Source of the DNA: Daphnia carinata
Taxonomy: Eukaryota > Arthropoda > Branchiopoda > Diplostraca > Daphniidae
Length of the DNA: 64,000 bases
Assembly: GCF_022539665.2 (NCBI RefSeq)
Contig: NC_081334.1
Location: 9,208,424 to 9,272,423, forward strand
Direction of reading: 5' to 3'
Shown: positions 32,571 to 43,844 of the stretch, piece by piece
Position numbering within the stretch: the first letter of the stretch is position 1
Layout: the number at the start of each line of letters is the position of its first letter
Program-made: the position numbers and the translations under genes
The notes under the pieces: model-generated
What the model was told of the DNA's origin: nothing
The model's database searches: none
Seen by the model: the letters and a program-made list of their open reading frames with translations, nothing else

Positions 32571-33396
32571 GTACGTTGCAAAAGTCCGAGGTGAAGTGGT
32601 TAGCGAGAAACCAATGACAGTCCGTTTGAATTTTGAACCGTCTGGACGACCATCGTCAGAATAGGATCGATATTATCTTACGGACAAAGTTAACAAGTGT
32701 GTTGTGTGTGGTCAATCGGAGTCGTTTCTTAGGAAAAACATCGCTCCTCATGAATATCGAAAACATTTTCCCGACCACTTGAAGGTATTGAATTATTTCA
32801 CATCAAATGTTTTTTTCTGTTTATCAATTCCTTTTTCAGTAGGACCATAAAAGTCACGATATGTGGCTGCTTTGCATTGAATGCCACACAGTTTGCTACA
32901 GCCATGAGAACACTATAAGGAATGATTTGTCATTGAAGGTCGACGCTCAAATTGGTACCGAAAGGGACGTTAAGGTTAGTCACCTCCGTTTGTGAATTTT
33001 ACCACTGCGATATTTTTAAAAAATTCAATTTTAGTAGTATAGAAAGTTTTTAACGAATCATTCTTTTTCTATTTTTAGACAAAACTCGATAAAAGACTGA
33101 GTGGTGTCCAGAAAGCTGCAAATGCCTTAATCCTTAACCGACATGCAATTCCATCTGACAGAGCAGCAGTATTAGAGGATGTCATAAAAATTTACTATGA
33201 AGTAGAAAAGCTGACACCAGAGATCCTGGAGATGACCAAAATTCTCGAAGTTCATTTGCCCAATTCTGACTACGTTCCTCATGGTTTAAAAGTAGTTCGC
33301 TATTTTGAACAGGAGCATCATGGTGGATTGTTGGCATCGGAACGCCTGTGGGTGTGCATTAGTAAAGTCCCTGGGATCAGTAAAGCAATCGACTGA
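32571..33396 (+). pseudogene. EXD2: EXD2-like 3'-5' exonuclease, C-terminal part only
   Basis: Three exons with GT-AG borders. 32571-32784: YVAKVRGEVVSEKP, VRLNFEPSGRP, KCVVCGQSESFLRKNIAPHE. 32843-32975: DHKSHDMWLLCIECHTVC. 33079-33396: QKAANALILNRHAIP, DYVPHGLKVVRYFEQ, and GGLLASERLW to TGA. The CxxC...HEYRKHFP...CxxCH block is the HNH-like zinc region characteristic of EXD2 after the exonuclease domain. A TAG at 32662-32664 interrupts exon 1, and the DEDDy exonuclease exons upstream are not seen. Probably a 5'-truncated, decaying duplicate. Confidence 0.85.
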
Positions 33397-33977
33397 TGAT
33401 GATGAAAGGTATTGTACGTGTCGCCAGGAAATCCACCATTAATAGACAACGTCTTCACCTTTGTGAAAACTCCTCTTTGCTCCGCCATTTAGACTGAGAA
33501 ACACGTTCGCTATCACCTTGCTCTCAACATAATTTTGAAAATCAAACTGTTGTATCAGCAAATACATGTGCTCTAGTAGTTAAATTATAAAATAATTTAA
33601 AGCAAATTCGGAGTTTTTGAAATCATAACAAAAATCAAGGTTAATGACAAGGTCATTAAAGAATATACAATAATTTCGAACTTTTTGCATGAAAAAAAAG
33701 GTTCGTGAAAAAAGGCGATTCCTGAAGTTGCCCATCGGCACTGACGGTTTAAATCGGGTTGACCCATGGGGCTCCGTCAAGAGAAGGGTTGATTCGGGTC
33801 GAAAACTGACCTTGAAATAAGGGTGTGTTTCGAGATAAGCCCGCGAATCCCATAATTTTTCATGAGTGTTGTTCAAAAGGAACAGAAACCTATGTTCAGC
33901 GAGCGCAAAGCGAACTAACTACCGGCAACTATGTCTTCGCCAATGGGCTATCCTACAATTTTAGCACTTTACTATAT
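33397..33977. other. Intergenic, nothing recognised
   Basis: No supported coding or repeat feature between the EXD2-like stop and the solo LTR. Confidence 0.4.
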
Positions 33978-34409
33978 TGTCACGCGTAGAAATTGTACGT
34001 ATCCCAAACGTAGTTGGGATAGACGTTTGTTTATCGTAAGCATGATTTGTACGAAGTAAGTAGAGACGTTTATTGCCTGTGTGAGAGTTTGGTTGGTTTG
34101 GGAGCGTGTGCGTGTGTGTGGAAGTTGGCTCTGTGCTACGAGTTGGCTGTGTATTAGTATGTGTGCACGTGTAAGAGTTTGATTTGTGCCCTATCCGGTT
34201 TATGCTAGTATGCCTCGGCATGTGTGCTTGTGTTCTTTGACGCGGTGGGGTGACGGACACTATTAGCGTAGTTGAGTGTGTAGTAGTCGCTGACAGTGGA
34301 GGTAGGTCAGTGCGCTGTGCTGTCGTATTGTGATCAGCCAGTGAACTGACTGGCATCCTCGTCGGGAACTTTAGCAACGTGAACGGCCCCTGATTGCGTA
34401 ATCGTGACA
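33978..34409. repeat. Solo LTR, TGTCACG...CGTGACA, TSD ATAT
   Basis: 432 bp with perfect 7-bp inverted ends, flanked by ATAT at 33974-33977 and 34410-34413. The structure and the TGTCACG end fit a gypsy-type solo LTR. The interior is GT-rich on the plus strand, and short frames within it are not genes. Confidence 0.75.
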
Positions 34410-35548
34410 ATATTTAAACTAGAATAAGCTTAAGGTATTCACGGTTGAGTGCCTTCGGGAACTGCCCCCGAGGCCATGCCCGTGCTCCTTTTTGGTCCGT
34501 AGACCGAGGCGGAAGTAAGTTCCTCATACAATGGAATAAAATGTACTTGCTGCCACCTAGTTTTTACCACCCCCAGGTTTTGCCACCCAGTTGCATGCCA
34601 CACAATTTGCTACAGCCATGCATATAAAATAAAATTTATTTGCTACAAGTTTTCAATTAGATTTTTCGTAATTTTTCAAGTTCTTGTAGCTACCAACTAC
34701 AAATTTTATGTTCTCAAGATTTTATGCTTGCTTTAATACTATGAGCGGGTACTGAGTCTTTGCAACGCGTGCTTGTTATTAAAACACCGTTTAAACTTGT
34801 GTCGGACGTTATTTTCATCAAATAGTAAAAAAAAAAAGTTTTGAAAATGAAAACTCAAGTCGCATTCTGTTCCTTTACCTGTGTTCATCGGGTACTTTTC
34901 GTCTCCGATAACGTTGTCTGGTAAACGGGTCGAATAATTTCTTGCGTCAGTGAAAACAACGTAGATACGCATTTGCACACATCTGGCACTTTTAATTTAC
35001 TTCAATGCGTCACGGAGAAAACATAACATGAAATTGCTTACTACGTTTCATTCTTGTATTGCGTCATTCCATGATTTTTCTACGTTCTAGGAACTCATTT
35101 AGGTAACAGGTTTTTTTCATTTAGTGAACTTAAAAAATACATTGCAAGAGAAAATTTGAGGCTGCCAGGAACACATAAACTTTTATTTATCTAGCCATTC
35201 TTCTTTCGACATCTGCATTGAAAATGTTTCTGAAATTTTTTTCAAGGTAATAGTAAACCATTTTCACGCAAACTCCGTACCAAGAAGCTGAAAAGATAAA
35301 CAGGGTAGCAGCAAGATTTCCATTTTCTTAAAACAAAATTATTTTTTTTTAAACCATATAAACTGACTCGTAGCAGTTTATTTTGATTTGCAATAGAAAT
35401 TAAACATAGGGAGTCGATACATTCCTTTATTTAGACTATGGAAATATACTTGAAAATTTTTCTCACATTCCATTTTGCCAATTCTCTTTTAAAATATGAG
35501 TCACATTTTATCACTTGTTAGCTGGTGCCCGCTGGTTGTCCCCATTTA
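34410..35548. other. Intergenic, no gene recognised
   Basis: AT-rich. Around 34595-34620 it holds a 25-bp near-copy of the EXD2-like exon segment GCCACACAGTTTGCTACAGC (32891 on). No other feature is supported. Confidence 0.4.
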
Positions 35549-36312
35549 TTAGCATGCACCGTTGCGAGCAACAGTTACAGACGACTTGATCGTTCCACAT
35601 TTAGTGATTTCGTTTTTGAAACAATCTATGTTAGAGTACGTATTGCCATCAGTACCGCAAACTGGGGCATAATACTGTGCACAAGCACACATTTTTTCTG
35701 ACGGTTTGTTCACTTGCTTGCATTCTCCATCATAGGCCTTCTTAACCGTTGAATCAAGAACAGTCCCGCATTTGGTAATTTCAACTTCCATGCAGTTCTC
35801 ATTGTCGTAGGTTTTCCCGTCCGTGCCGCAAACAGGGGCGTGCAAAAATGTACACCCGCATTCAGCAGCTTCTCTTCTTCCTCTTTCCTTCGCCTGTTTG
35901 CATTCACCGTCATAAGCTTTGCCAAGGCCAACGGCAGTATTTTGTTTTGTTAGGCACTGGAGGGCACACGCATTACCGTAAGTATTCCCGTCCGTACCGC
36001 ACACTGGATCATACTGTAACGTGCAGATGCATACGTCTGGCTGATCAATCGAAGCTGCATAGTTATAACATTATCAGCTTTATTAATGGAATCGGTTATT
36101 TTCCTGAACAAATCGTACCTCCGAAAACACTAGGCTGATTGCTGGTTAGAACGATGAAGGCGATTAAGACCGAAGCAGGGCTGAAAATTATCTATTAGCA
36201 GAAATACAATATTGCGTGTATTTTAGTTAGAAATAAAAATTCGTTTGCGATGTTTTTGGTACTTGAGAGTTCGCGCACAATGAGTACGTACCTGTGAAAC
36301 GACTTGACGCAT
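35549..36312 (-). CDS. Secreted three-domain Kazal protease inhibitor
   Basis: Exon 1 (36312-36292) encodes MRQVVSQ, exon 2 (36191-36119) IIFSPASVLIAFIVLTSNQP, and exon 3 (36054-35549) the mature protein; 199 codons plus stop, all frames consistent. The exon 2 acceptor is the first AG (CTAATAG) because the next one would shift frame. Three Kazal domains follow: C-x-C...DPVCGTDGNTYGNAC, APVCGTDGKTYDNENC and APVCGTDGNTYSNIDC, each ending in a GxC-type Cys. Such secreted inhibitors block serine proteases in gut or haemolymph. The P1 residues sit in the short loops before the PVCGTDG strands. It ends at RNGAC and stop. Confidence 0.85.
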
Positions 36313-36396
36313 TTTCAAGTTTTAAAGTTGAAATATCAAGAGTGGCAAGGAAGACAGGAGTTTACAATGTGAAAAGGCCATGTGGCAATAGATACC

Positions 36397-36406
36397 TTTA
36401 TATATA
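36397..36406 (-). promoter_or_regulatory. TATA box of the Kazal gene
   Basis: The minus strand reads GGCTATATATAAAGG, about 90 bp upstream of the ATG at 36312. Confidence 0.65.
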
Positions 36407-36419
36407 GCCGTCCCAAAAT

Positions 36420-37024
36420 GACGATGTCATGGCGTTCGTGCTCGTTCAATAACAAACGCCCAGCGCCCTAGGGGAAGGTTTCCAACAAATCCAAGAATAG
36501 AAAATCCGCGTTTTATTATTGTAATAACCCGGCAATGACTGCAGTTTCTGTTACTTCTTTCAGTATTACCGATTCTGGGAAGCAATGTGAGGTAGGCTAA
36601 TCCCATTACCCAACTTTTCGTTCATGAACCAGTTGTAACGTCCACTGCCATCGAGGGGTGGATCTCAACATTATATACTACTACTAGTGTAAAGGGAAAG
36701 CCTTCAACGTAAAATTGTGCAAAACAAAATGCATTTTTCAATCATAAAGCCTGGCGACTACTTTTAAACGTGGTGCGCCGATGAACAAGAACAGAATTAT
36801 GAATTATGCTGTACGAAATATATTCACAAGTATGACAACATATATTTTTAATAGAATGGTCAGGGGGTAGAGACGAACTAGACACCCCTTTGGCATCGGT
36901 TGGTTGCAGTTGGATCTTCATCGTCTCTATTGAATCCCCAAATAACATTTTGTCTGATCCAACTTCGTTTTTCCCTAAACCTGGGATCGCATGACAATGA
37001 AAACTGGTTTTGGCAACATGGTCT
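36420..37024. other. Intergenic, nothing recognised
   Basis: No supported gene or repeat between the Kazal promoter and the inverted-repeat segment. Confidence 0.4.
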
Positions 37025-38362
37025 CAGTACATATGTACTAAATAGTACATAGTTGCAGATGCACTTTTTCTTATGGGCTAAACGCGCAAGGCGTTATTCA
37101 ATTGTTTTTTGGTATGCTGTCTGCTTGTAATTTTTCCGCGCGGAGGGCGCGATAAAACGTAGTTTTCCACGCGGAAGGCTCGATAAAACGTAATTTTCCA
37201 CGCGGAATGTGGAAAAAAGATCCTTAAAATTGTAAATTAAATGAGAACCGTCGAAATAAATTTGTTTAACTTATCTTAGTTAATTTCTGCGATTTTCTAT
37301 CTAAGACGGATATTAAGATTCCCTAGCTGCAAACAAAATTTAAATACTTACTTATAATTACAATTTTTTACACCTACTTACAATTTGAACTTGGCGCGGT
37401 AAGAAAATGGCCGCCATACTGATTTGTCAAAAACCACTTTTTCAAGCGTAATTTTTGGGGTTAAATGTAGCATCTTAAAATCAATCGTTTATGTAACAAC
37501 TTTTTCCTGGAATCACCAGCAACAAAAATATTATAATGATTTCATATTTTGACGAAGATTACGCATCAAACGACCAATGCAAAGTTTCGTCTTTTTCACA
37601 CACCCCCTCCCCTTTCTAAAATCATAAAAGCCTTGAATAATTATGTACGAGGAAAATAAACAGTCAAAATTGACAAATTTTGCATCAATCGATAGCTCTT
37701 TTCAACAGCTATCTATTTCTATGAAATTTATGTTAAATTTTCAGAAAAGGAAAAAGTTTAAGCGTAATATCTATTTTTTTGTTTTTATCAGTTGTGTCCA
37801 TTACAACCTTAGATGGAAAAACAACAAAAACACATTTTGCCTTTAAGATTTTTCTATTTGAAAATGTTGATTATAATTACCTAAAAATGGATAGCCCTTA
37901 CCAAGGGCTATCGATTTATATTATGTTTATATTATTTATATATTAAATCAGCGAATATCGTAATTAATTTTGCTGACAAATAATTAAAAATTTGTATCTC
38001 TTATATTCGTTTATTTCAATTACTATAACTATTGTACATATATATAATAGTAATATATATATTATAATTGTATGTATGTATAAATATATATATATAATTG
38101 TAATATACTGTATATATGTGCATTTATTACATTGTAGTATTTATATACATTATCATAGTATTGTAAATATAAATTTATATAAAACGAATTCATATTATTC
38201 GCTTCGAAAAAATTAAGACATGCGCTACACGCATTTTTGTTTAACTGGTTTAACTTTAACGGTTTAACCATTAAAGCAACCAAATCAAAGCCCTAGGGGC
38301 GACAACACACACTTTCCCCATAAAGAAAACTGTAGGCGCGATTATGTACTAAGTAGTACATA
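37025..38362. mobile_element. AT-rich segment with palindrome-tipped imperfect inverted ends (possible non-autonomous DNA transposon)
   Basis: The left end, TATGTACTAAATAGTACATA (about 37030), and the right end, TATGTACTAAGTAGTACATA (about 38343), are each palindromic. Reading inward they continue as similar imperfect repeats: GTTGCAG...CTTTTTCTTATGGG on the left, and ATCGCGC...GTTTTCTTTATGGGG on the right (minus strand). The interior is AT-rich with a (TA)n stretch (38030-38170) and no transposase. No clear TSD beyond a possible TA. Confidence 0.4.
38030..38175. repeat. AT-dinucleotide-rich low-complexity tract
   Basis: Long runs of TATATA with interspersed GTA. No coding potential; frames through it are Ile/Tyr-rich artefacts. 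Confidence 0.7.
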
Positions 38363-39439
38363 TTGCCTCGCGACCAGCCTGAGTTTTGGAGGTCGATGCG
38401 TACTCCGAGATTTCAACTTTCACATACCAAATTCAGCCCGAGGCTATAACTCTAAGCCAATAGCATAACAGTGAAAAACAATAACTACATGTGCAAAACG
38501 AAATGAAGGTATATCGCTTCGTGTTATCTTCTGCGTCCAGCGCAGTATGAAAAAAGTCGGACGAACATTTTCGCCTTCCAGACGCGATATGATCGATTAA
38601 CCTTCAAAAGCCCGCAGATTTTCCAAGGTAAACAAACCACACGTGCGTCTAGCGTGGAAGACGAATGGCAACTTTCAAAACGAATCAACGTTTGCTACGC
38701 ATTGCGAAAAGTTAGTAACATGCTGCTCATGTTTCAAACTAAGACCATGGCCGTTTATTTTGTTTACGACACCATTTCTCCGCCAAGATTTTCCGAGAAA
38801 ATCGAGCAAATTTCACATAGGATGATTAGTTGTGGACATTGCATCTGTGTTTGTGCAGGTATCATTAAACAATTTCCAATGATATACCCATATTGCCTTA
38901 AATCTTCCTGGTTTATGAAAACAAACGTTTTTTTCTGAACAGTTTTTAACAACTTGCCAAAAGGCCCTTAGGCGTTGTATGCAAGCAGCTTGCGATAGTT
39001 GAGTGGCTCCAAAAGTGAATCCGAAATGACGTCTTGAACAGCAGAAACACGGCTTTCCTTCACATTTAACCCGCCATCTGTTTGCCTCGCATAGTAACAA
39101 GCATATCGGAATTGCATTAAATTAAAAACTTAATCGTCTTTCGAGTAGACTACAAGCCCCAGAGCACTTGTCTTCGTTTAAAAGCATTTCTTTTGGTGTC
39201 TTTTTTTTTAATGCCAAAGGAACGGGTTCCGAATATCTATTACTGTCATGTTTCTTTTTCGCAGTGCATCGTAATTAGAGCTACCTGAAGCCAAAGTGGA
39301 GTACAGTATGGTTGCATTTCATCCAATTTCGTTGAGCTTACTTGGAGATATAACAACAACCCGTTTTTGAAATTTACGTTTCTTTAATTAGAAGGCCAAA
39401 AAATAAAAACATTTACGTTGCCATTTACGGCAGAAAAAA
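38363..39439. other. Intergenic, nothing recognised
   Basis: Overlapping frames on both strands near 38640-39100 are mutual shadows with no family motif. Confidence 0.35.
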
Positions 39440-39640
39440 AAAGTCCAGTGGTCTTCAAGCTTCGACTGGAGTTTTGCATTCCCCGTCGTGAACCTTCGTA
39501 ACAGATGGCTGCGTTTCCGCACAAACCCTTTGTCTTGACACCCAACATGCATTCGTTAGACTACATTTTCCCATCTGTTCCACAGACTGACTGAAAGCGT
39601 TTGTTACAGCTGGGGTATTGATTCCGTGGCCCTGAATGAC
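39440..39640 (-). pseudogene. Kazal-domain relic
   Basis: The minus strand reads YPSCNKRFQSVCGTDGKM followed by an in-frame TAG, then SNECMLGVKTKGL, and after a frame change SVTKVHDGEC. That is the Cys order of a single Kazal domain, close in style to the third domain of the 35.5-kb gene. Stop and frameshift make it a pseudogene; no signal-peptide exon was seen. Confidence 0.75.
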
Positions 39641-41857
39641 TGAAATAACAAAATAATGAGACGTTATTAGATATTAATAGGTCATATAATGGAAAAAAAT
39701 AAAAATAAAAATAATGTAATAGAAAACACCTATTTCCTTGAACGTCTGACAGGTTGCTCAGAAGCATAAAGGAAATGAGGATGATGAAAAATACAGCTGT
39801 ACTTAAGTGTTTCTGTATTTTTTAAAATCCCACTTTCAAATTCAGCAGAATCCCAGTTTGTTAAACTTCTAGGAGAAAACACTTTTAACACTTCTAAGTA
39901 AAAATAAACCATTTTGAATTAAACGGTGGCTTTGGTAGGGCTGTCGTTATAGCTGCTGTGAAAAAAGGGAAAACGGTTCCTGTTTTGGAAACTTGACGAG
40001 TAGGTTTCACCGTCGCACAAACAAGGATAACTGAGATCAGTTACTATCCAAAAGGCTTTTACTGACTAGATACTTTTACTCTACGTCTCACATTCTATGG
40101 AGGAAGCAGTAGTCTATAGGAGATTGTAAACGCCCAACGCTAGCGGGCTCTATTTTGGTTCGCGAAGGCTTACAAGGACTTTTCTTATGGCGGAAAACAA
40201 CAACTATGACTCCTACAAACCGAGAGATGCTTGGGATCATCGAAAGAGACAGCTTGATTTCAGCATCACTTCTAGTCAACTTGCGTGTACACGAGAATCA
40301 AATCAGTTGTGAAACCCTCGATGTTATACAATCCGCTTTCGATATTTTGTTATTTCTGTAGATCGAGACATGACGTTGCATAGCATCAATCGGCGTCAGC
40401 TTACTCATTCGTTATTTGATACAATTTTTTCAGATATGATTGCATTGGTATTCGTTTTTTCAATGTTTTACCGGAAAGTTTCTGTTTAATGTTGTAAGGA
40501 ATGATTTGATAGTCACCAGCTCGTCTGTGGTTGCTAAACAATGAAACGGACACCACAGTGTTAACCCAAAGTAAATGTTTGCCATTTTGCTAAAAACGTG
40601 GCAAAAATGAAAATGCTGAAATTCTTTAAGAATCAAATTTATAGGAAATGTAACTTGGGAGTTCTAACTGAGATTTTTTATCGTTGCTTCCACTTTTCTT
40701 ACGCTAGAAACCAATTGCGTCAAGAAGAAAATGCCGATTAGACCTATCACCATAATAATCTCGGCTGCACAGTGTCATCGTTTTTTGTAGATTTAGTGTA
40801 AGTTGACGGAGAAAGCCACAGTGGTAAGGATCCTGGATTGGACGCGTGTCCAGAATAGAAGGGCATGTCAGAAACGTCGACTTGGCAAAATTGCAACTTT
40901 CTGGAGCTGACAGATGTAAGGGAAGAAATTCATGCAATTATCATTCTTCTTAATCTAAAAAAAAGACGTAGAAATGTAAAAGTGAGGGATTACACTACAT
41001 GCAAATACTTTTCTGTTTTGACTATTCTAATGGACGTCATGTGGGCACGAATATTCAAACTACGAAGAGCGCCATGTAAAAAAAATGTTGAATCTAGGCC
41101 ACAACCTGTATAAAAATGTTAACCCATGTTGACAATTTTGGGCCAAACACCATTGTGAATTTAAACCCAAATTTATATTATCGTACACATTGCCAGGGAG
41201 TGGCCAACCCCACGGATGACATCAAGTCTACCGGTAAAGTCGACATCTGTTTAATATTGCGACTTTACCTTACACTCTACTGTAACTTAACCTTACACTC
41301 TAATAAAGGCAGGAACTTGTATAGTTATTTTTCATCCTTTACTTATTTATTTTCAAATTAACAGATTAATTCTATTCTGCCGTGCAGCAACAAACGAGAC
41401 AGTGGAACAAAAATGAAACACCGAAATAGAATTTAAAACACGGGAAAAAATTCTGTATAAGTTGAAAGACATGTAATTATATGCTGTTTACATGTATTTG
41501 CTACTCATGTCTCTTTGCAACGAAAAATAGTTAAAAATCCCATAGCTTTGCTGTAACGTTTAAAATTTTTTTTTTTAAGTAGACATCCACGATAAAGTTT
41601 CAAGTATTTCATGCATCAACTAATTGCGGAGCGTGATTATTCAGTGTACAATTTGAGGTTCAACAATTAGGTTGGGTTAGGTTTGGTGAAACAAATTATT
41701 GTTTTCACGTTCGCAATTAATAAAACTTTTGAGTATCACAAATAACAAGTTAAATACAGCGAACGGCAATGGTTGCAACAATCCAAACAACAATGCCAAA
41801 TTCCTCTATGTTTGTCGTTCCGTTATAGTCGCAGCAGTACAGGCGTTCAAAGTAGTT
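39641..41857. other. Intergenic, nothing recognised
   Basis: About 2.2 kb of AT-rich sequence with only short, unsupported frames on either strand. Confidence 0.35.
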
Positions 41858-42160
41858 TGTTGTATCCTAAATAACACTAAAGTTTGGGATACACGTAGCT
41901 CGGAGAAAAGAGAAAGTTGTACAAGACACGTCAAGCCATCACCGCAGGCTAAGACACGTTCGACCGTGGCGTGCCATCATTGGCTGTCCCATTTTCAACC
42001 ATAGCATGCGCAAACGTCACGAAGCCCCAGGCTACTATTCCTAGCAAGCAGCATTGATATAAAATACCTGTGTGTTTTGCAGTCAGACTTGTTTCTGCCC
42101 TCCTTCTGTGCTGGTGTTTGTACTCTAAAGGAAAATAAATACTGAGCAATAGATCTTACA
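41858..42160 (+). repeat. Possible orphan LTR followed by PBS-like site
   Basis: Starts TGTTGTATCC and ends AGATCTTACA. Contains GATATAAAATACC (TATA-like) and AATAAA near the 3' end, and is followed by TTGGTGGTTTCAGCGAG, which resembles a primer-binding site. No partner LTR is seen, and no element ORF follows in this orientation. Confidence 0.35.
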
Positions 42161-42487
42161 ATTGGTGGTTTCAGCGAGACAATGCACTGCGAAATTGTAC
42201 GATCTACTCCTTTGTGTCTTTATTATTCTTTTAACCCGGCGTATTTGTAGCACTTTATTTTCACACAGTGACGGTTTTGGAAAAAACGTTCCGATGAGGC
42301 CAAGGAGAGTCGCTTTAGATCTTGCATTCCTACCCCTGCTTCCCTTTTTTCTTGGCCCCCCGGTTTCTTGGCCTCCTGGCTGTCTAGCTGTTTGCTATAA
42401 CTTTTGTGTGAAGCAGAACATTCTTAAAAAGAAAGTTCACAACTGGTTTTACATCCAGGTTTACCATTTTAAACCAGGGATTCTCCG

Positions 42488-43400
42488 TTAGATTCCTGAA
42501 TTCTGCCGATTATTTATGAAAGAATATGCTAAAGGACTTGCTCTAAGGCTAGGGTGGCTGCATAGTGCGGTGCATGGTGCTTTCTTTCTCGTAAAAATTA
42601 TAACAATTTTTTCGTTTCGCTTGGGCTTCTCAGAAAGACATCCGTCATTCCAACATAGACCTTTGCCTGGGATGGTTTGCGCGCAAAAAACGCTGCTTGT
42701 ACAGTTGGTTTTGTCAGTAAGGGCTAACATGGGGATGTCTTTTCTTAGCGTGATGCGAGTACAAAAATGATAGATGCCCAAATGACGACGAGGTAAAACT
42801 CCATACCCACTCACATCCGTATGCAAAATGAAAGAGCGCACGAAATCCGGGTATGCGAAGGTAGGTGCGGAGCATAAACAGTCCTTTATGCCCTGGAAAG
42901 CGCTATCTTCCACCTGCCGCCATTGCCATGGTACTGTGCCTCTCCTGAGCTGCGTAAGCACATGGACTTCATCCGTGAACTGATTGATGAAACGTTTGTA
43001 ATAATTCGCTAGACTTAAAAATGCTCTAACATAGTCGGCGTTTTTCGGTGCCGGATACTTTTTTACTGCTTGTATTTTATTGGGTCCACCATGACTCCCT
43101 TCTGTGATACAATGTGTTCTAAATATTCTACCGCGCTTGCAGCGAATTTTCACTTCTGAATCTTTACTTTGAGGCCATTTGCCTGAAAATGGCGAAAGGT
43201 CAAAGTCACATATTCTACGTGTTCGCTTATGTTTTTGCTATGCACGATGATGTCATCGATGTAAACCATTTCGCATATTCCGATCAGAGTTGTCGAAACG
43301 ATCTTCAGTATACACAAAACAGAGCAAGCGTTGAAAATAATTTCGTAGATTTATACAAACCGTCAGCTCTAGAAAACGATTAACAACCAACTTCGAAAAC
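42488..43400 (-). pseudogene. Element F fragment: RT/RNase H fused by deletion to env tail
   Basis: The minus strand begins with a broken RT palm, continues to KKYPAPKNADYVRAFLSLAN and PTFAYPDFVRSFILHTDVSG (RT connection/RNase H), then switches to KDIPMLALTDKTNC and TIPGKGLCWNDGCL. The latter matches the C-terminal env tail of element D (QEIPMLAHKTC, IIPGKGLCWNDGCL). Everything between RNase H and the env tail is missing, so an internal deletion joined pol to env. It belongs to the same family as B, C and D. Confidence 0.75.
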
Positions 43401-43477
43401 GAAAATTGTATTCTGATACAAGGAAGAAAAGGAGACGAAAACATCCAGACAACGTCGAAAAGAAGAAGAAATCATTT

Positions 43478-43844
43478 TCATGCCATTGGTTCTTGCCGAC
43501 GCGAAGGCTCGCCAAGAGAAGATAGTTGATGAGCTAGTCGATAGTCTAATGTTCCGGGCGATCCTCGAATTCCTACTGAAGATGCTCCTGCGTCAACCGT
43601 GAGAAAGTCGAGGTGGGGGTATGTGCTCTGTACCGACGCCAACCACCAGAGGAATCGGGAGAAACGGATCGGGTACACATCACGATAACGAGCATACCCG
43701 ATATGGTTCCTTTAAAACAAAATAGAACATGACTGACGAATCAAGAAAAAAAAACCACGCTACTTACATATAGTAATAGTCGTTGATCCGAGCGCGTTTG
43801 AACGCGACAATGCACCGACTCTCAAATAGGCCACATGTTCTCAT
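43478..43844 (-). CDS. Antisense-type accessory gene, copy 3 (divergent)
   Basis: Two exons: 43844-43768 and 43709-43478, with a 58-bp intron (GTAAGT...AG). Exon 1 starts MRTCGLFES and ends RINDYYY. Exon 2 starts HIGYARYRDVYPIRFSRFLWW, aligning residue for residue with copies at 46225 and 54769 at the same phase-2 splice. After LWWL the sequence diverges (ASVQSTYPHLDFLTV...) and ends at TGA, about 102 residues. I do not recognise the family. Its start overlaps the opposite-strand ORF at 43835 head to head. Expression is unproven. Confidence 0.55.

Noticed and set aside
33961-34410. 149-codon minus-strand ORF
   Set aside because: Lies inside the TGTCACG...CGTGACA solo LTR; Thr/His/Pro-rich from GT-rich sequence, no domain.
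41670-41695. TTAGG-like stretch (TTAGGTTGGGTTAGG)
   Set aside because: Only two imperfect arthropod telomere units; too short to be telomeric or an interstitial array.
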